NCBI GenBank assembly: GCA_946407745.1
Contig: CAMJPQ010000003.1
Coordinates: forward strand, 23,016 to 87,015
Direction: 5' to 3'
DNA: 64,000 nt
Source: an uncultured Clostridia bacterium
GTDB lineage: Bacteria > Bacillota > Clostridia > Christensenellales > Aristaeellaceae
In this document: positions 17,150 to 25,153 of the stretch, one piece after another
How positions within the stretch are numbered: position 1 is the stretch's first letter
How the letters are laid out: every line of letters starts with the position of its first letter
Position numbers and translations under genes: made by a program
The notes under the pieces: generated by a model
What the model was told of the DNA's origin: nothing
Seen by the model: only the letters and a program-made list of their open reading frames with translations
Database searches by the model: none

Positions 17150-18206
17150 TCTGTTCCCTTTCCGCGGCGATCCTGCGCACTTCGCTTATGAGGATCTCCG
17201 CCAGGTCGCCGGTGATTTTCCGGGGCTCCTCGCCCTTGATGAACAGCACGCCCATGCCGTCCCCGCCGCCGCCGGCAATGCCCACGTCGGCCTCGCGCCC
17301 CTCGCCAGGGCCGTTGACCACGCAGCCCATCACGGCTACCTTGAGAGGCACGCGGATGTCCTGCAGCTCACGCTCCACACGCGCAGCGATGGCAGGCAGA
17401 TCGATCTGGGTGCGCCCACAGGTGGGGCAGGACACCAGCTGCACGCCGCCGCCGCGCAGGTTCAGCGCGCGCAGGATGCTCCATGCCGCCTCAGCCTCGG
17501 GCACAGGGTCGCCGGTGAGGGATACCCGGATGGTATCCCCGATACCGTCCAGCAGCAGCGCGCCGATGCCGATGGCGCTTTTCACCGTGCCCTGGCCGGG
17601 CAGGCCGGCTTCCGTGACCCCCACATGCAGGGGATAGTCGCAGGCCTGTGCTGCCAGGCGGTAGGCCGCCACGGTGGTGCGCACATCGCTGGCCTTCATG
17701 GACAGCACGATGTCTGTAAAATGCGCCTCCTCCAGCATGCGGGCGTGGCGCAGGGCGCTTTCCACCATCCCCTCCGGGGTGGGACCGCCGTATTTAGCGA
17801 GGATGTCCCTCTCCACCGAGCCGGAGTTGACACCGATGCGGATGGGAATGCCGTGGGCCTTTGCGCAGTCGGCCAGCTCGCGCACGTGCTTTTCGCCGCC
17901 GATGTTGCCGGGGTTGATGCGCAGCTTGGCAATGCCGTTTTCCGCCGCCGTGATGGCGAGGCGGTGGTTGAAGTGGATGTCCGCCACCAGCGGTACGGGT
18001 GAGGCGTCCACCAGTGAACGGACAGCCCGTGCGCACTCCTCATCATACACGCTCACGCGCACGAGGTCGCAGCCGGCCTCCGCCAGCGCGCGGATCTGTG
18101 CCAGTGTGGCTTCCACATTCCGGGTATCGGTGTTGGTCATGCTCTGCACCAGCACAGGATTTCCCCCGCCCAGGGGAAGGCTGGCAACGTGAACGCAGTG
18201 TGTCAT
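17139..18206 (-). CDS. ispG: 4-hydroxy-3-methylbut-2-enyl diphosphate synthase
   Basis: This 355-residue iron-sulfur enzyme (GcpE) of the MEP isoprenoid pathway reductively converts MEcPP to HMBPP using ferredoxin or flavodoxin. It shows VQSMTNTDT at the N-terminus, the VADIHFN and LRINPGNIG strands, and the [4Fe-4S] ligands in SCPTCGR (two Cys) and GCVVNGPGE (third Cys, with the catalytic Glu). This is the short bacterial form. dxr and rseP, common neighbours upstream, are not present. It is the first gene of the minus-strand run down to GH26. Confidence 0.97.
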   Translation of the reverse strand: MTHCVHVASLPLGGGNPVLVQSMTNTDTRNVEATLAQIRALAEAGCDLVRVSVYDEECARAVRSLVDASPVPLVADIHFNHRLAITAAENGIAKLRINPGNIGGEKHVRELADCAKAHGIPIRIGVNSGSVERDILAKYGGPTPEGMVESALRHARMLEEAHFTDIVLSMKASDVRTTVAAYRLAAQACDYPLHVGVTEAGLPGQGTVKSAIGIGALLLDGIGDTIRVSLTGDPVPEAEAAWSILRALNLRGGGVQLVSCPTCGRTQIDLPAIAARVERELQDIRVPLKVAVMGCVVNGPGEGREADVGIAGGGGDGMGVLFIKGEEPRKITGDLAEILISEVRRIAAEREQNDA

Positions 18207-18239
18207 GGAATGCCTCCGGGGATATGATTTGCAATATTC

Positions 18240-18268
18240 TCAATAGCGGGCTGCGAACAGAAGCCCAA
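18240..18268 (-). promoter_or_regulatory. Weak candidate promoter for ispG
   Basis: On the minus strand, TTGGGC and TATTGA are separated by 17 bp, 34 bp upstream of ispG. Both boxes deviate from consensus, but no better site is visible upstream of this ten-gene run. Confidence 0.35.
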
Positions 18269-18380
18269 ACAACCATCTCTGGCTCCGTGGCGGCCCTTCC
18301 ATCGCAAGCGGTCCCTCCGACCAGTGAAACGGGGTTTCCGACGGGGGCCATCTCTGGCGCCACTTCTTTTCTGGTGAAGA

Positions 18381-18427
18381 GCATACCGCTTGCGGCGGAT
18401 GAGGTCAACCTGGCGCAAGCGGTATGC
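18381..18427 (-). terminator. 14-bp perfect inverted repeat downstream of clostripain-family gene
   Basis: Arms 18381-18394 and 18414-18427 are exact complements with a 19-nt loop, 31 bp past the protease stop on the minus strand. There is no real T-run, so it is either a Rho-independent terminator lacking a tail or a transcript-stabilising hairpin. The rest of 18207-18457 holds no gene I can support; part of the arm sequence (CGCAAGCGG) also occurs at 18303. Confidence 0.5.
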
Positions 18428-18457
18428 CTGTACAGTTTTTACTGCATGCCCGGGGAA

Positions 18458-21106
18458 TTATCTCCCCACGATGCTGTTGGTCCAGTAGGCCTGGTTGTAG
18501 ATGTCTGTCAGCCGGTAGGTGACCACGGGGTTGATGCTCTCAGGCAGCTCCACGTCGCTGATGGTCAGAGCATCGGCGCCGATTTCAAACGGCGTGCCGA
18601 ACAGGTAGCTGTCCTGATACTCGCCGCTGTAGGTGTAGTAGTCGCACACGAAGCACAGCACATCACCTGCCACGAGCGCATCACTGCCGTCCGGCTTGGC
18701 CACGGTTTCGGTCTCACCGTCGCGGTAGTCAAACTGCAGGCCGGTCACATAGCCGTTAGGATTGTCTGCGTCGAAGGTGAACAGCAGGCGCACGCGGTAC
18801 AGCTCATCTCCGCGCTCCAGCAGGCAGGGAGCATAGTAATAGCTGGCCCAGTACTCGCCGTCATCCACATCATAGAGGTGATAGCAGGGCATGATCTGTT
18901 TGTTGAGCGCAAGCCACGTGGGCTCAGTGTCCGCCACGAAGCCGCCGTCCGCCGTCCAGTTGAGGGGATAGGTGATGTCCAGGCCCAGGTCGATGAAGCC
19001 CTGCCCGTCGTCGAGGAAGATGTTGCGGTCAATGCCGTGCACCAGACGCCACTGATCCTCGCTCATGCGCAGCACAAACTGGCTGCCTTCCTCCGCAAAC
19101 AGGAGGTTCGCACCGTCCAGCTGTGTGGAGGTGATGTAATCGGTCATGTCCTCGTCGCTGAGGTTGCGGCCGAAGAGGAAGTCCATGCCGGACATGGAGG
19201 AGGAGCTGCTGCCGCCCAGGAAGGAGCCCAGCAGCTCGCCCAGCAGGTCCCCGCCGGAATAGGAGGCGGAGCTGCCGCCGCCCAGCAGCGAGCCCATGGG
19301 GCTGGCGATGCCGCCCGTGGCCGCCTGGCCGCTGGCCTGCACGCTGGCAAAGGCGCGGATGCACTCGGAGTAGCTGTCGTCCAGGTCAATGGCCTGGTAG
19401 TTGTTCACCGCCTTGTCCACATTGGAGGTGCGCTGATAGGGGAAGTAGATGGACAGGCCATAGGCGTCCGTCACGCCGGAAACGCGGTTGTATTTCACCG
19501 TGGTCTTCAGCGCCTCGGCCAGGGCCGCACCCTCGCTGTTGCCCAGCTTCAGCGACAGGTCCACAAGGTCCACCTGGTCGATGCGGGAGGAGGAGGCGAA
19601 CTCGCGGCTGCCGTTGCGGGCGTTGGAAACAGTGGCGTAATCCTTGTTGGCGATCATGCCGGAGATGGACCTGGCAAAGTCTGTGAAGGCGCCACCCTCA
19701 AACAGGGCGTCCACCTCCGCCAGGTCCACCACGGAAAGGGTGGTCACCTGGCCGCGGCACTGCTGTGCGCAGGCGGCGGTAAAGTCGTCGCAGATCTGCT
19801 TGCCGAGCTCCAGGGTGGAAATGGAGGTATTATTGCCCAGACTGGTCAGCCAGTTGGTGTAGTACCAGCCGATGCCGGGCTCGCTCTCCTCGGAGGCGAT
19901 GAGGTAATCGGCGTACTTGCTGGTCATCTTGGCGGTTTCCACGGTAGCCATCAGGCAGGCGTCGAAGCCGATGAAGTCGAACTGCACGCCGCCGTCGCTC
20001 AGCGCCCTGTCCAGACCGGAGAGGGACATGGCGCCCGCGGCCCGGGAGGCCTTTTCGTCATAGCCGTAGCCGGACACGGAGCCGCCGCCGTGGTCCCACA
20101 GAATCAGCTGGTAGCGGGAGGCGGGGAATTTGTCCGCCGCGTACCGGATGAAGCCGGACAGGGTGGAGGGGTTGGTCATGGCGGCATTGCCGTCGTTGTC
20201 CTTCAGCTTCACCAGCTTGCCGCCCTTTACCTGCCAGATCTGGTTGCGGTCGGAGGAGATGACGTTGTTCTGCCAGCGGGCGCAGCCGCCTGTGTAGAGC
20301 ACGAGGTTCACGTTGCTGCCCAGATCGGCGTTCAGCATCTCCTGCAGGTCGCGGGTCGCCATGGCGCTCTTGCTCTCCAGGTCGGTGCCGCACATATAGA
20401 TCATCAGCGTCACGGTATCGCGGCCGCGGCCCTTCAGGCGGGTGAGGTGGCTGCGCGTGCCCGCGGACACAGAGGTATCCAGCACAGTGGAATCAGTTTT
20501 CACCCCGCCGTAGGCAGAGGAGGCGTTGGAAATACCGCCCATGCCGCTGAACAGGCTGTACCAGCTGTTGGCGGCGCTGGAGGCATAGCCGCTGCTCTGG
20601 GGCCTGGGGGTCGCCGTAGGCCTCGGGGTGGCGGTGGGCCTGGGCGTGGCCGTGCGCCGCGCGGTGGCTCTGGGGGTGGCAGTGGCCTTTGGGGCCGTGG
20701 TGGGCCGCTCGGTCGCGTAAACCACAGCGGTCGCGGCCTGGGTGGGAAGAGAGTAGGAAGAAGTCGTGTCGGTGGTGTCGCCGCCGCCGAACAGGCCGCT
20801 CAGCCCGCCGCCGCCGCCCAGCAGCAGCACCGCGGCAATCACGATGAGGATGAGCGGATTCATGCCGCCGCCCTGCCGTGAGCCACCGTTTTGACTGGAC
20901 TGCTGGGGCCGGTTCTGCTGTTGCTGCTGCTGGGGACGCGTCTGCTGCGGACGCGGCGCCTGCGTAGAGCCGGCGGGACGGCCGCTCTGGTCTGCGCGCC
21001 CTCCCTGCCCGACAGGGCCTGTGCCCAGGCCGGTGCCGTGCTTTTCGGCGCCGGTGCCGGTGCCGGTTACGTTTTTCTGCCTTCCGCGGGGCATGTTGTT
21101 GCTCAT
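18458..21106 (-). CDS. Membrane-anchored clostripain-family (C11) cysteine protease
   Basis: This 882-residue protein has a Q/P/G-rich cytoplasmic N-terminus (1-80), one membrane segment (about 82-105) and a Pro/Thr linker with repeated TPRPTA units (about 135-170). An extracellular peptidase C11 domain follows. The catalytic dyad is His in LILWDHGGGSVSGYG and Cys in FDACLMA, the canonical clostripain spacing. The next ~330 residues include a Gly/Ser-rich spacer and a beta-rich C-terminal domain. It has its own promoter (21240-21268). Characterised relatives cut after Arg or Lys; the specificity here is untested. An autoprocessing surface protease role is inference. Confidence 0.9.
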   Translation of the reverse strand: MSNNMPRGRQKNVTGTGTGAEKHGTGLGTGPVGQGGRADQSGRPAGSTQAPRPQQTRPQQQQQQNRPQQSSQNGGSRQGGGMNPLILIVIAAVLLLGGGGGLSGLFGGGDTTDTTSSYSLPTQAATAVVYATERPTTAPKATATPRATARRTATPRPTATPRPTATPRPQSSGYASSAANSWYSLFSGMGGISNASSAYGGVKTDSTVLDTSVSAGTRSHLTRLKGRGRDTVTLMIYMCGTDLESKSAMATRDLQEMLNADLGSNVNLVLYTGGCARWQNNVISSDRNQIWQVKGGKLVKLKDNDGNAAMTNPSTLSGFIRYAADKFPASRYQLILWDHGGGSVSGYGYDEKASRAAGAMSLSGLDRALSDGGVQFDFIGFDACLMATVETAKMTSKYADYLIASEESEPGIGWYYTNWLTSLGNNTSISTLELGKQICDDFTAACAQQCRGQVTTLSVVDLAEVDALFEGGAFTDFARSISGMIANKDYATVSNARNGSREFASSSRIDQVDLVDLSLKLGNSEGAALAEALKTTVKYNRVSGVTDAYGLSIYFPYQRTSNVDKAVNNYQAIDLDDSYSECIRAFASVQASGQAATGGIASPMGSLLGGGSSASYSGGDLLGELLGSFLGGSSSSSMSGMDFLFGRNLSDEDMTDYITSTQLDGANLLFAEEGSQFVLRMSEDQWRLVHGIDRNIFLDDGQGFIDLGLDITYPLNWTADGGFVADTEPTWLALNKQIMPCYHLYDVDDGEYWASYYYAPCLLERGDELYRVRLLFTFDADNPNGYVTGLQFDYRDGETETVAKPDGSDALVAGDVLCFVCDYYTYSGEYQDSYLFGTPFEIGADALTISDVELPESINPVVTYRLTDIYNQAYWTNSIVGR

Positions 21107-21170
21107 ATGTCAATCCTCCCTTGTATTCCAGGTTCCGCAGTTGTGTAAGGCAACACTGCGCAATTCGGCG

Positions 21171-21227
21171 GCGCATCCGGTGGTGCCTTTTGCGCCATCT
21201 GACCACCTCATCTGCAGCGGTGTTACC
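21171..21227. repeat. Dispersed intergenic repeat, copy A
   Basis: One of four related sequences of about 45-57 bp (also 21329-21374, 27301-27357, 31864-31910). Its left half, GGTGCCTTTTGC and flanks, matches copy C; its right half, CCATCTGACC and GTTACC flanks, matches copy B at about 28 of 34 positions. Confidence 0.6.
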
Positions 21228-21239
21228 GTAACTGGTGGT

Positions 21240-21268
21240 ATTGTAGCGCATTTCAGGGGGGATTGCAA
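21240..21268 (-). promoter_or_regulatory. Promoter for clostripain-family gene
   Basis: On the minus strand, TTGCAA (21263-21268) and TACAAT (21240-21245) are separated by 17 bp, giving a leader of about 130 nt before the ATG at 21106. Confidence 0.75.
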
Positions 21269-21328
21269 GGAAGGATTCAGACATCTCACCAGTTAGCCTT
21301 CAAAAACTGCAATCGTGTCTGACGCAGA

Positions 21329-21374
21329 ATTCGCTCACCATCTGACCGCTTCATTTGTGCGGCGTTACCTTGAC
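21329..21374. repeat. Dispersed intergenic repeat, copy B
   Basis: Related to copy A (about 28 of 34 positions) and to copy D, where most differences are transitions. Its right edge runs into the -35 box of the tRNA-Arg promoter. Confidence 0.55.
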
Positions 21375-21398
21375 TTTTTCCTCCGAACATGGTATGTT
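21370..21398 (+). promoter_or_regulatory. tRNA-Arg promoter
   Basis: TTGACT (21370-21375), 17-bp spacer, TATGTT (21393-21398), ending 12 bp before the tRNA 5' end. Confidence 0.8.
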
Positions 21399-21409
21399 TA
21401 ACACGCTGG

Positions 21410-21483
21410 GCGCCCGTAGCTCAGTTGGATAGAGTGTCAGACTCCGACTCTGAAGGTCACAGGTTCGAATCCTGCCGGGCGTA
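21410..21483 (+). tRNA. tRNA-Arg (anticodon CCG)
   Basis: A 74-nt cloverleaf. The acceptor is GCGCCCG paired with CGGGCGT (G-U at the first pair), the D-stem GCTC/GAGT, the anticodon stem TCAGA/TCTGA with loop CTCCGAC, and the T-loop TTCGAAT. The anticodon CCG at 21444-21446 reads CGG. The outermost T-stem pair is A-C. CCA is not encoded. Confidence 0.95.
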
Positions 21484-21490
21484 CACAATG

Positions 21491-21536
21491 AAAACCCTTG
21501 AGATATAAGGCGTCTCAAGGGTTTTGCTTTTCTATA
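21491..21536 (+). terminator. tRNA-Arg terminator
   Basis: A 13-bp stem (21491-21503 with 21513-21525), 9-nt loop and T-rich tail. Its stem core AAAACCCTTGA is shared with the terminator after tRNA-Pro. The following 21537-21670 holds no gene I can support. Confidence 0.9.
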
Positions 21537-21670
21537 TTTTTGGCATAATATGCCAAAATGCGGACTGCCTGCTGCCCACCACGAAAATGGGCCTCCCGGA
21601 GCTTCTCCGCGCGGCCCGCGGGAAGCGGCAGCTGCCGCGGTTCGCCGGACCATTTCATCCTTCGGCGCGC

Positions 21671-21694
21671 CGTTTCGGGACTTGACCCGAAACG
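21671..21694. promoter_or_regulatory. Candidate operator overlapping the rhamnose promoter
   Basis: A perfect 9-bp inverted repeat, CGTTTCGGG and CCCGAAACG, separated by 6 bp. It covers the -35 box of the promoter at 21682-21710. Position and symmetry suggest a dimeric repressor or activator site for the rhamnose genes; no regulator gene is visible in the window. Confidence 0.6.
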
Positions 21695-21710
21695 GTATTT
21701 ATTGCATAAT
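21682..21710 (+). promoter_or_regulatory. Promoter for rhamnosidase operon
   Basis: TTGACC (21682-21687), 17-bp spacer, CATAAT (21705-21710), about 80 bp upstream of the GH78 start. Confidence 0.7.
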
Positions 21711-21791
21711 ATATGATGACATATAAGGAAAACCACCGGAGGCCGCGCTGAAAAGCCGGCGGGCCGGTATACGGCAAGGTGTGATTGCACA

Positions 21792-23741
21792 ATGGGCTGC
21801 TGGCTCTGGTACCCTGGTGACTTTGAGCTGTATCACGGCATGCTGCAGAACCTGCAGCGAGAGGAGCGCGGCTACGGCTGGCCGGCCTACTGGCATATGG
21901 ACGGCTGGCGGCATCACGTGCTTTTTTCCCGCACGCTGGAAGCGGCGCAGGATACGCGCATCACCGTGCACGCAGAAGGCGTCGGCCATGTGCGCGTGGA
22001 CGGCAAAAAGTACGCCTTTGGCACGGCTGTTGGCATACCTGCGGGCACACATACCGTTGAGATCGACGTGGCCAGCCTGACCGGACTGCCGGCCGCCTTT
22101 GTGGACGGGGAAGAAGGCTTTACAGACACAGGGTGGATGGCGGACGATTTTCTGGAAAAGGCGCCGGCGGGCACCTCACCGCTGTACCGCGATCCGGACA
22201 TGACGCCTGCGGAGATTCCCTACAGGAAGCTCCGCTGCCTGCCGGAGAGCGAAAAAGCGGCCGAAGGCGGAACGCTGTATGACTTTGGCCGGATGGTGAA
22301 TGGCGAGGTAACGCTGCGGCTGAAGGGCGCGCGCCGCATGGTGGAAGTGAACTACGGCGAGTCCGAGACGGAGGCGCTGGATTCCCGCTGGTGCTATTAC
22401 CGCGAGGAAAACGCCGAGTCCGGGCAGGCGCTGCGCAAGCGGGCCTTCCGCTACCTGTACCTGCCGGGCGTGGCGCCGGGGGAGGCGGAGGTCAGCGCCT
22501 GCCACGAGGAATTTCCGTTTGACTGCAGGGCAGCCTTCCACAGCAACGACGCGCTTGTGAACGACATCTGGCACATATCGAAGGAAACTTTCCACCTGTG
22601 CAGCGGGCTGTTTTTTATCGACGGCGTCAAGCGGGACCGGTGGATCTGGTCGGGGGATGCGTATCAGAGCTATTTTGTGAACCAGTACCTGTTCTTTGAC
22701 GAGGAAATCAACAAGCGCACCATCCGGGCGCTGAGGGGCAATACGCCCATCACGCAGCACCTGAATACCATTGTGGACTACTCCATGCTGTGGCTTATCA
22801 GCCTGGAAAACCATTACTGGATGACGGGTGACAGGGACTTCCTCGCGGAAATGTATCCCAAAATGCAGGCGCTGATGGCGCTGCTGCGCGGCCAGCTGAA
22901 TCCCGAGGGCTTCATCTACGGCAGGAAGCAGGACTGGATCTACATCGACTGGGCGGAAATGGACAAAGACGGGGTGCTGTGCGCCGAGCAGATACTGCTG
23001 TGGCGGTGCTGCCGCACGATGGCCTTTGCAGCCAACGAGCTGGGCCGACCGGATGAGGGATACGCCGGTATGGCTGACCGCCTGAAGGATAAGATTCAGG
23101 CGTACTTCTGGAATGACAGGAAGAAGGCCTTCATCGACACCTACGAGTCCGGCAGAAACAATGTGACCCGCCATGCCAACATTTTCGCGGTGCTGTTCGA
23201 CTTCGCTCAGGGGCGTCAGGCGGAGGAAATACTGAACCATGTGCTGCTGAACGACGCGGTGCCGGCCATCACCACGCCCTATTTCAAGTTCTTTGAGCTG
23301 GACATGTGGGGCAAGGCCGGGCAGCTGGACATTGTGTGGGACACGATGCGCTCTTACTGGGGCGGCATGGTGTCGTTGGGCGCAAAGACCTTCTGGGAGC
23401 AGTATGACCCCAACGAGAAGGGGTCGGAGCTCTACGCCATGTACGGCGACCCCTTTGGGAAGAGCCTCTGCCATGCCTGGGCAGCCAGCCCAATCTATCT
23501 GCTGGGACGCTACTTCCTGGGCGTTCAGCCGCTGACGCCCGGATACGGGCGCTTTGAGGTGGCGCCGAGGCTGGAGCGCTTCAGCGCACTGGAGTGCGAT
23601 GTGCCCATGAAGGGCGGCGCTGTGCACATTTCGTGGAAGGATGGCGCCCTGCGCGTTACGGCGACACGACCGGGCGGGACGCTGCTGTGGGGCGGCGAGT
23701 CCGCCGAGATACCTGTAAGTCACTGTTCATCAATCAACTGA
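21792..23741 (+). CDS. Alpha-L-rhamnosidase (GH78), cytoplasmic
   Basis: This 649-residue glycoside hydrolase should release L-rhamnose from rhamnosides. The N-terminal third is beta-sandwich. The (alpha/alpha)6 catalytic region contains FFIDGVKRDRWIWSGDAYQS, where the acidic residues after KRDR are typical GH78 catalytic-site residues, then DWIYIDWAEMDKDG and FWEQYDP. A C-terminal beta-domain follows the GRFEVAP segment. It lacks a signal peptide and is shorter than many secreted GH78 enzymes (800-1000), which suggests action on imported rhamno-oligosaccharides or glycosides. It leads the cluster with rhamnulokinase 127 bp downstream. The start ATG has only a weak ribosome-binding site. Confidence 0.9.
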   Translation: MGCWLWYPGDFELYHGMLQNLQREERGYGWPAYWHMDGWRHHVLFSRTLEAAQDTRITVHAEGVGHVRVDGKKYAFGTAVGIPAGTHTVEIDVASLTGLPAAFVDGEEGFTDTGWMADDFLEKAPAGTSPLYRDPDMTPAEIPYRKLRCLPESEKAAEGGTLYDFGRMVNGEVTLRLKGARRMVEVNYGESETEALDSRWCYYREENAESGQALRKRAFRYLYLPGVAPGEAEVSACHEEFPFDCRAAFHSNDALVNDIWHISKETFHLCSGLFFIDGVKRDRWIWSGDAYQSYFVNQYLFFDEEINKRTIRALRGNTPITQHLNTIVDYSMLWLISLENHYWMTGDRDFLAEMYPKMQALMALLRGQLNPEGFIYGRKQDWIYIDWAEMDKDGVLCAEQILLWRCCRTMAFAANELGRPDEGYAGMADRLKDKIQAYFWNDRKKAFIDTYESGRNNVTRHANIFAVLFDFAQGRQAEEILNHVLLNDAVPAITTPYFKFFELDMWGKAGQLDIVWDTMRSYWGGMVSLGAKTFWEQYDPNEKGSELYAMYGDPFGKSLCHAWAASPIYLLGRYFLGVQPLTPGYGRFEVAPRLERFSALECDVPMKGGAVHISWKDGALRVTATRPGGTLLWGGESAEIPVSHCSSIN

Positions 23742-23868
23742 ACAAGCCGCCGGTCTTTATTTCTATCCGCTGCGCAGTCGTCGGTCGGCGGCGCATTGAG
23801 GATAAAGATGAATCCTGCGCAGCTTTGCCCGGATTGTTTCTTCACAGTTTCTATAAGGAGTGAGACCC

Positions 23869-25149
23869 ATGAAATACTGTCTTGCCATCGACATCGGCGC
23901 GTCCTCCGGGAGGCATATCATCGGCTGGAAGGAAGACGGGAAAATCCAGACCCGCGAGGTGTACCGCTTCCCCAACGGCGTGACGGAAGCGGACGGCCAC
24001 CTGACCTGGGACATCGAAGCGCTGGAGCGCCATGTGAAGGCGGGCGTGGACGAAGCGCTGAAGGTCTGCCCGGAAATCGAAAGCCTCTCCGTGGACACCT
24101 GGGGCGTGGACTATGTGCTGCTGAAGGGGGATGAACCGGTACTGCCCTGCTATGCCTACCGGGACAGCCGGACGGACAGCGTGATCGAAAAGGTGCATGA
24201 AAAAATGCCCTTTGCCGAGCTGTACCGCCGCACGGGCATTCAGTTCCAGCCCTTCAACACCGTCTATCAGCTGTATGCCGACTGCCTGGCCGGGCGGCTG
24301 GAGGGCGTGACCGACTTCCTGATGATGCCGGAATACCTGATGTACAGGCTGTGCGGCGTCAAGTCCCACGAGTACACCAACGCCACCACCGGCGGGATGG
24401 TCAGCGCGGCCACAGGGGAGTACGACATGGAAATTGCCGGCGCGCTAGGCCTGCCGGGTCACCTTTTCCGCCCCCTGCAGCAGCCGGGGACAGTGATCGG
24501 GGAGTACAGGGGCATCAGGGTGATGCTGTGCGCGACGCATGACACCGGCAGCGCGGTGGAGGGCATCCCCATGGAGGGAAACGAGCTCTACATCTCCTCC
24601 GGCACCTGGTGCCTGCTGGGCGTGAAGACGCCGAAGCCGCTGACGGACGCGGGCAGCCAGGCGGCCAACTGGTCCAACGAGGGCGGCGTGGGCTACAACC
24701 GGTACCAGAAAAACATCATGGGCATGTGGCTGGTGAACCGCCTGCGCGACGAGCTGTGCCCGGGCAAGCCGTGGAATGAAATCACCGCGGAAGCGGCGGA
24801 AAAGCACTTCGACCACGTGGTGGACGCCAACGACCCCGTTTTCCTGGCGCCGGACAGCATGAAGGCCGCCTTCGACGCCAAGCTTCCCCATCCCCCGAAA
24901 TGCGTGGGCGGATATTTCCGGTGCGCATACAGAAGCCTTGCGCAGAGCTATGCAAAGGCCATCGGTGAGCTGGAGGGCAACACGGGCAAAACCTACAAAA
25001 AGCTTTACATCGTGGGCGGCGGAGCGAAAAACGCGTTCCTCAACTGCCTGACGGAGGAAGCCACCGGCAAACAGGTCATTGCGCTGCCCATTGAGGCGAC
25101 AGCCCTGGGCAGCCTGAAAATACAAATCGACGCTGACAAGGAGGAGTAA
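23869..25149 (+). CDS. rhaB: Rhamnulokinase
   Basis: This 426-residue FGGY-type sugar kinase phosphorylates L-rhamnulose to L-rhamnulose-1-phosphate. The N-terminal phosphate loop is AIDIGASSGRHI, VDTWGVDYVLL and RDSRT follow, the second domain has ATHDTGSAVEGIP and SSGTWCLLG, and the ATP-binding GGGAKNAFLNCLTE lies near the C-terminus. This combination is typical of RhaB and its length is close to the usual 480. The start at 23869 follows AAGGAG at 8 nt. It is 4 bp upstream of the isomerase gene. Confidence 0.93.
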   Translation: MKYCLAIDIGASSGRHIIGWKEDGKIQTREVYRFPNGVTEADGHLTWDIEALERHVKAGVDEALKVCPEIESLSVDTWGVDYVLLKGDEPVLPCYAYRDSRTDSVIEKVHEKMPFAELYRRTGIQFQPFNTVYQLYADCLAGRLEGVTDFLMMPEYLMYRLCGVKSHEYTNATTGGMVSAATGEYDMEIAGALGLPGHLFRPLQQPGTVIGEYRGIRVMLCATHDTGSAVEGIPMEGNELYISSGTWCLLGVKTPKPLTDAGSQAANWSNEGGVGYNRYQKNIMGMWLVNRLRDELCPGKPWNEITAEAAEKHFDHVVDANDPVFLAPDSMKAAFDAKLPHPPKCVGGYFRCAYRSLAQSYAKAIGELEGNTGKTYKKLYIVGGGAKNAFLNCLTEEATGKQVIALPIEATALGSLKIQIDADKEE

Positions 25150-25153
25150 CTGC

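Noticed and set aside
17999..20881. 960-codon open frame on the plus strand
   Set aside because: It is antisense to the clostripain-family gene, rich in Gly/His/Ala/Val as expected from reversed GC-rich codons, has no motif and no ribosome-binding site.
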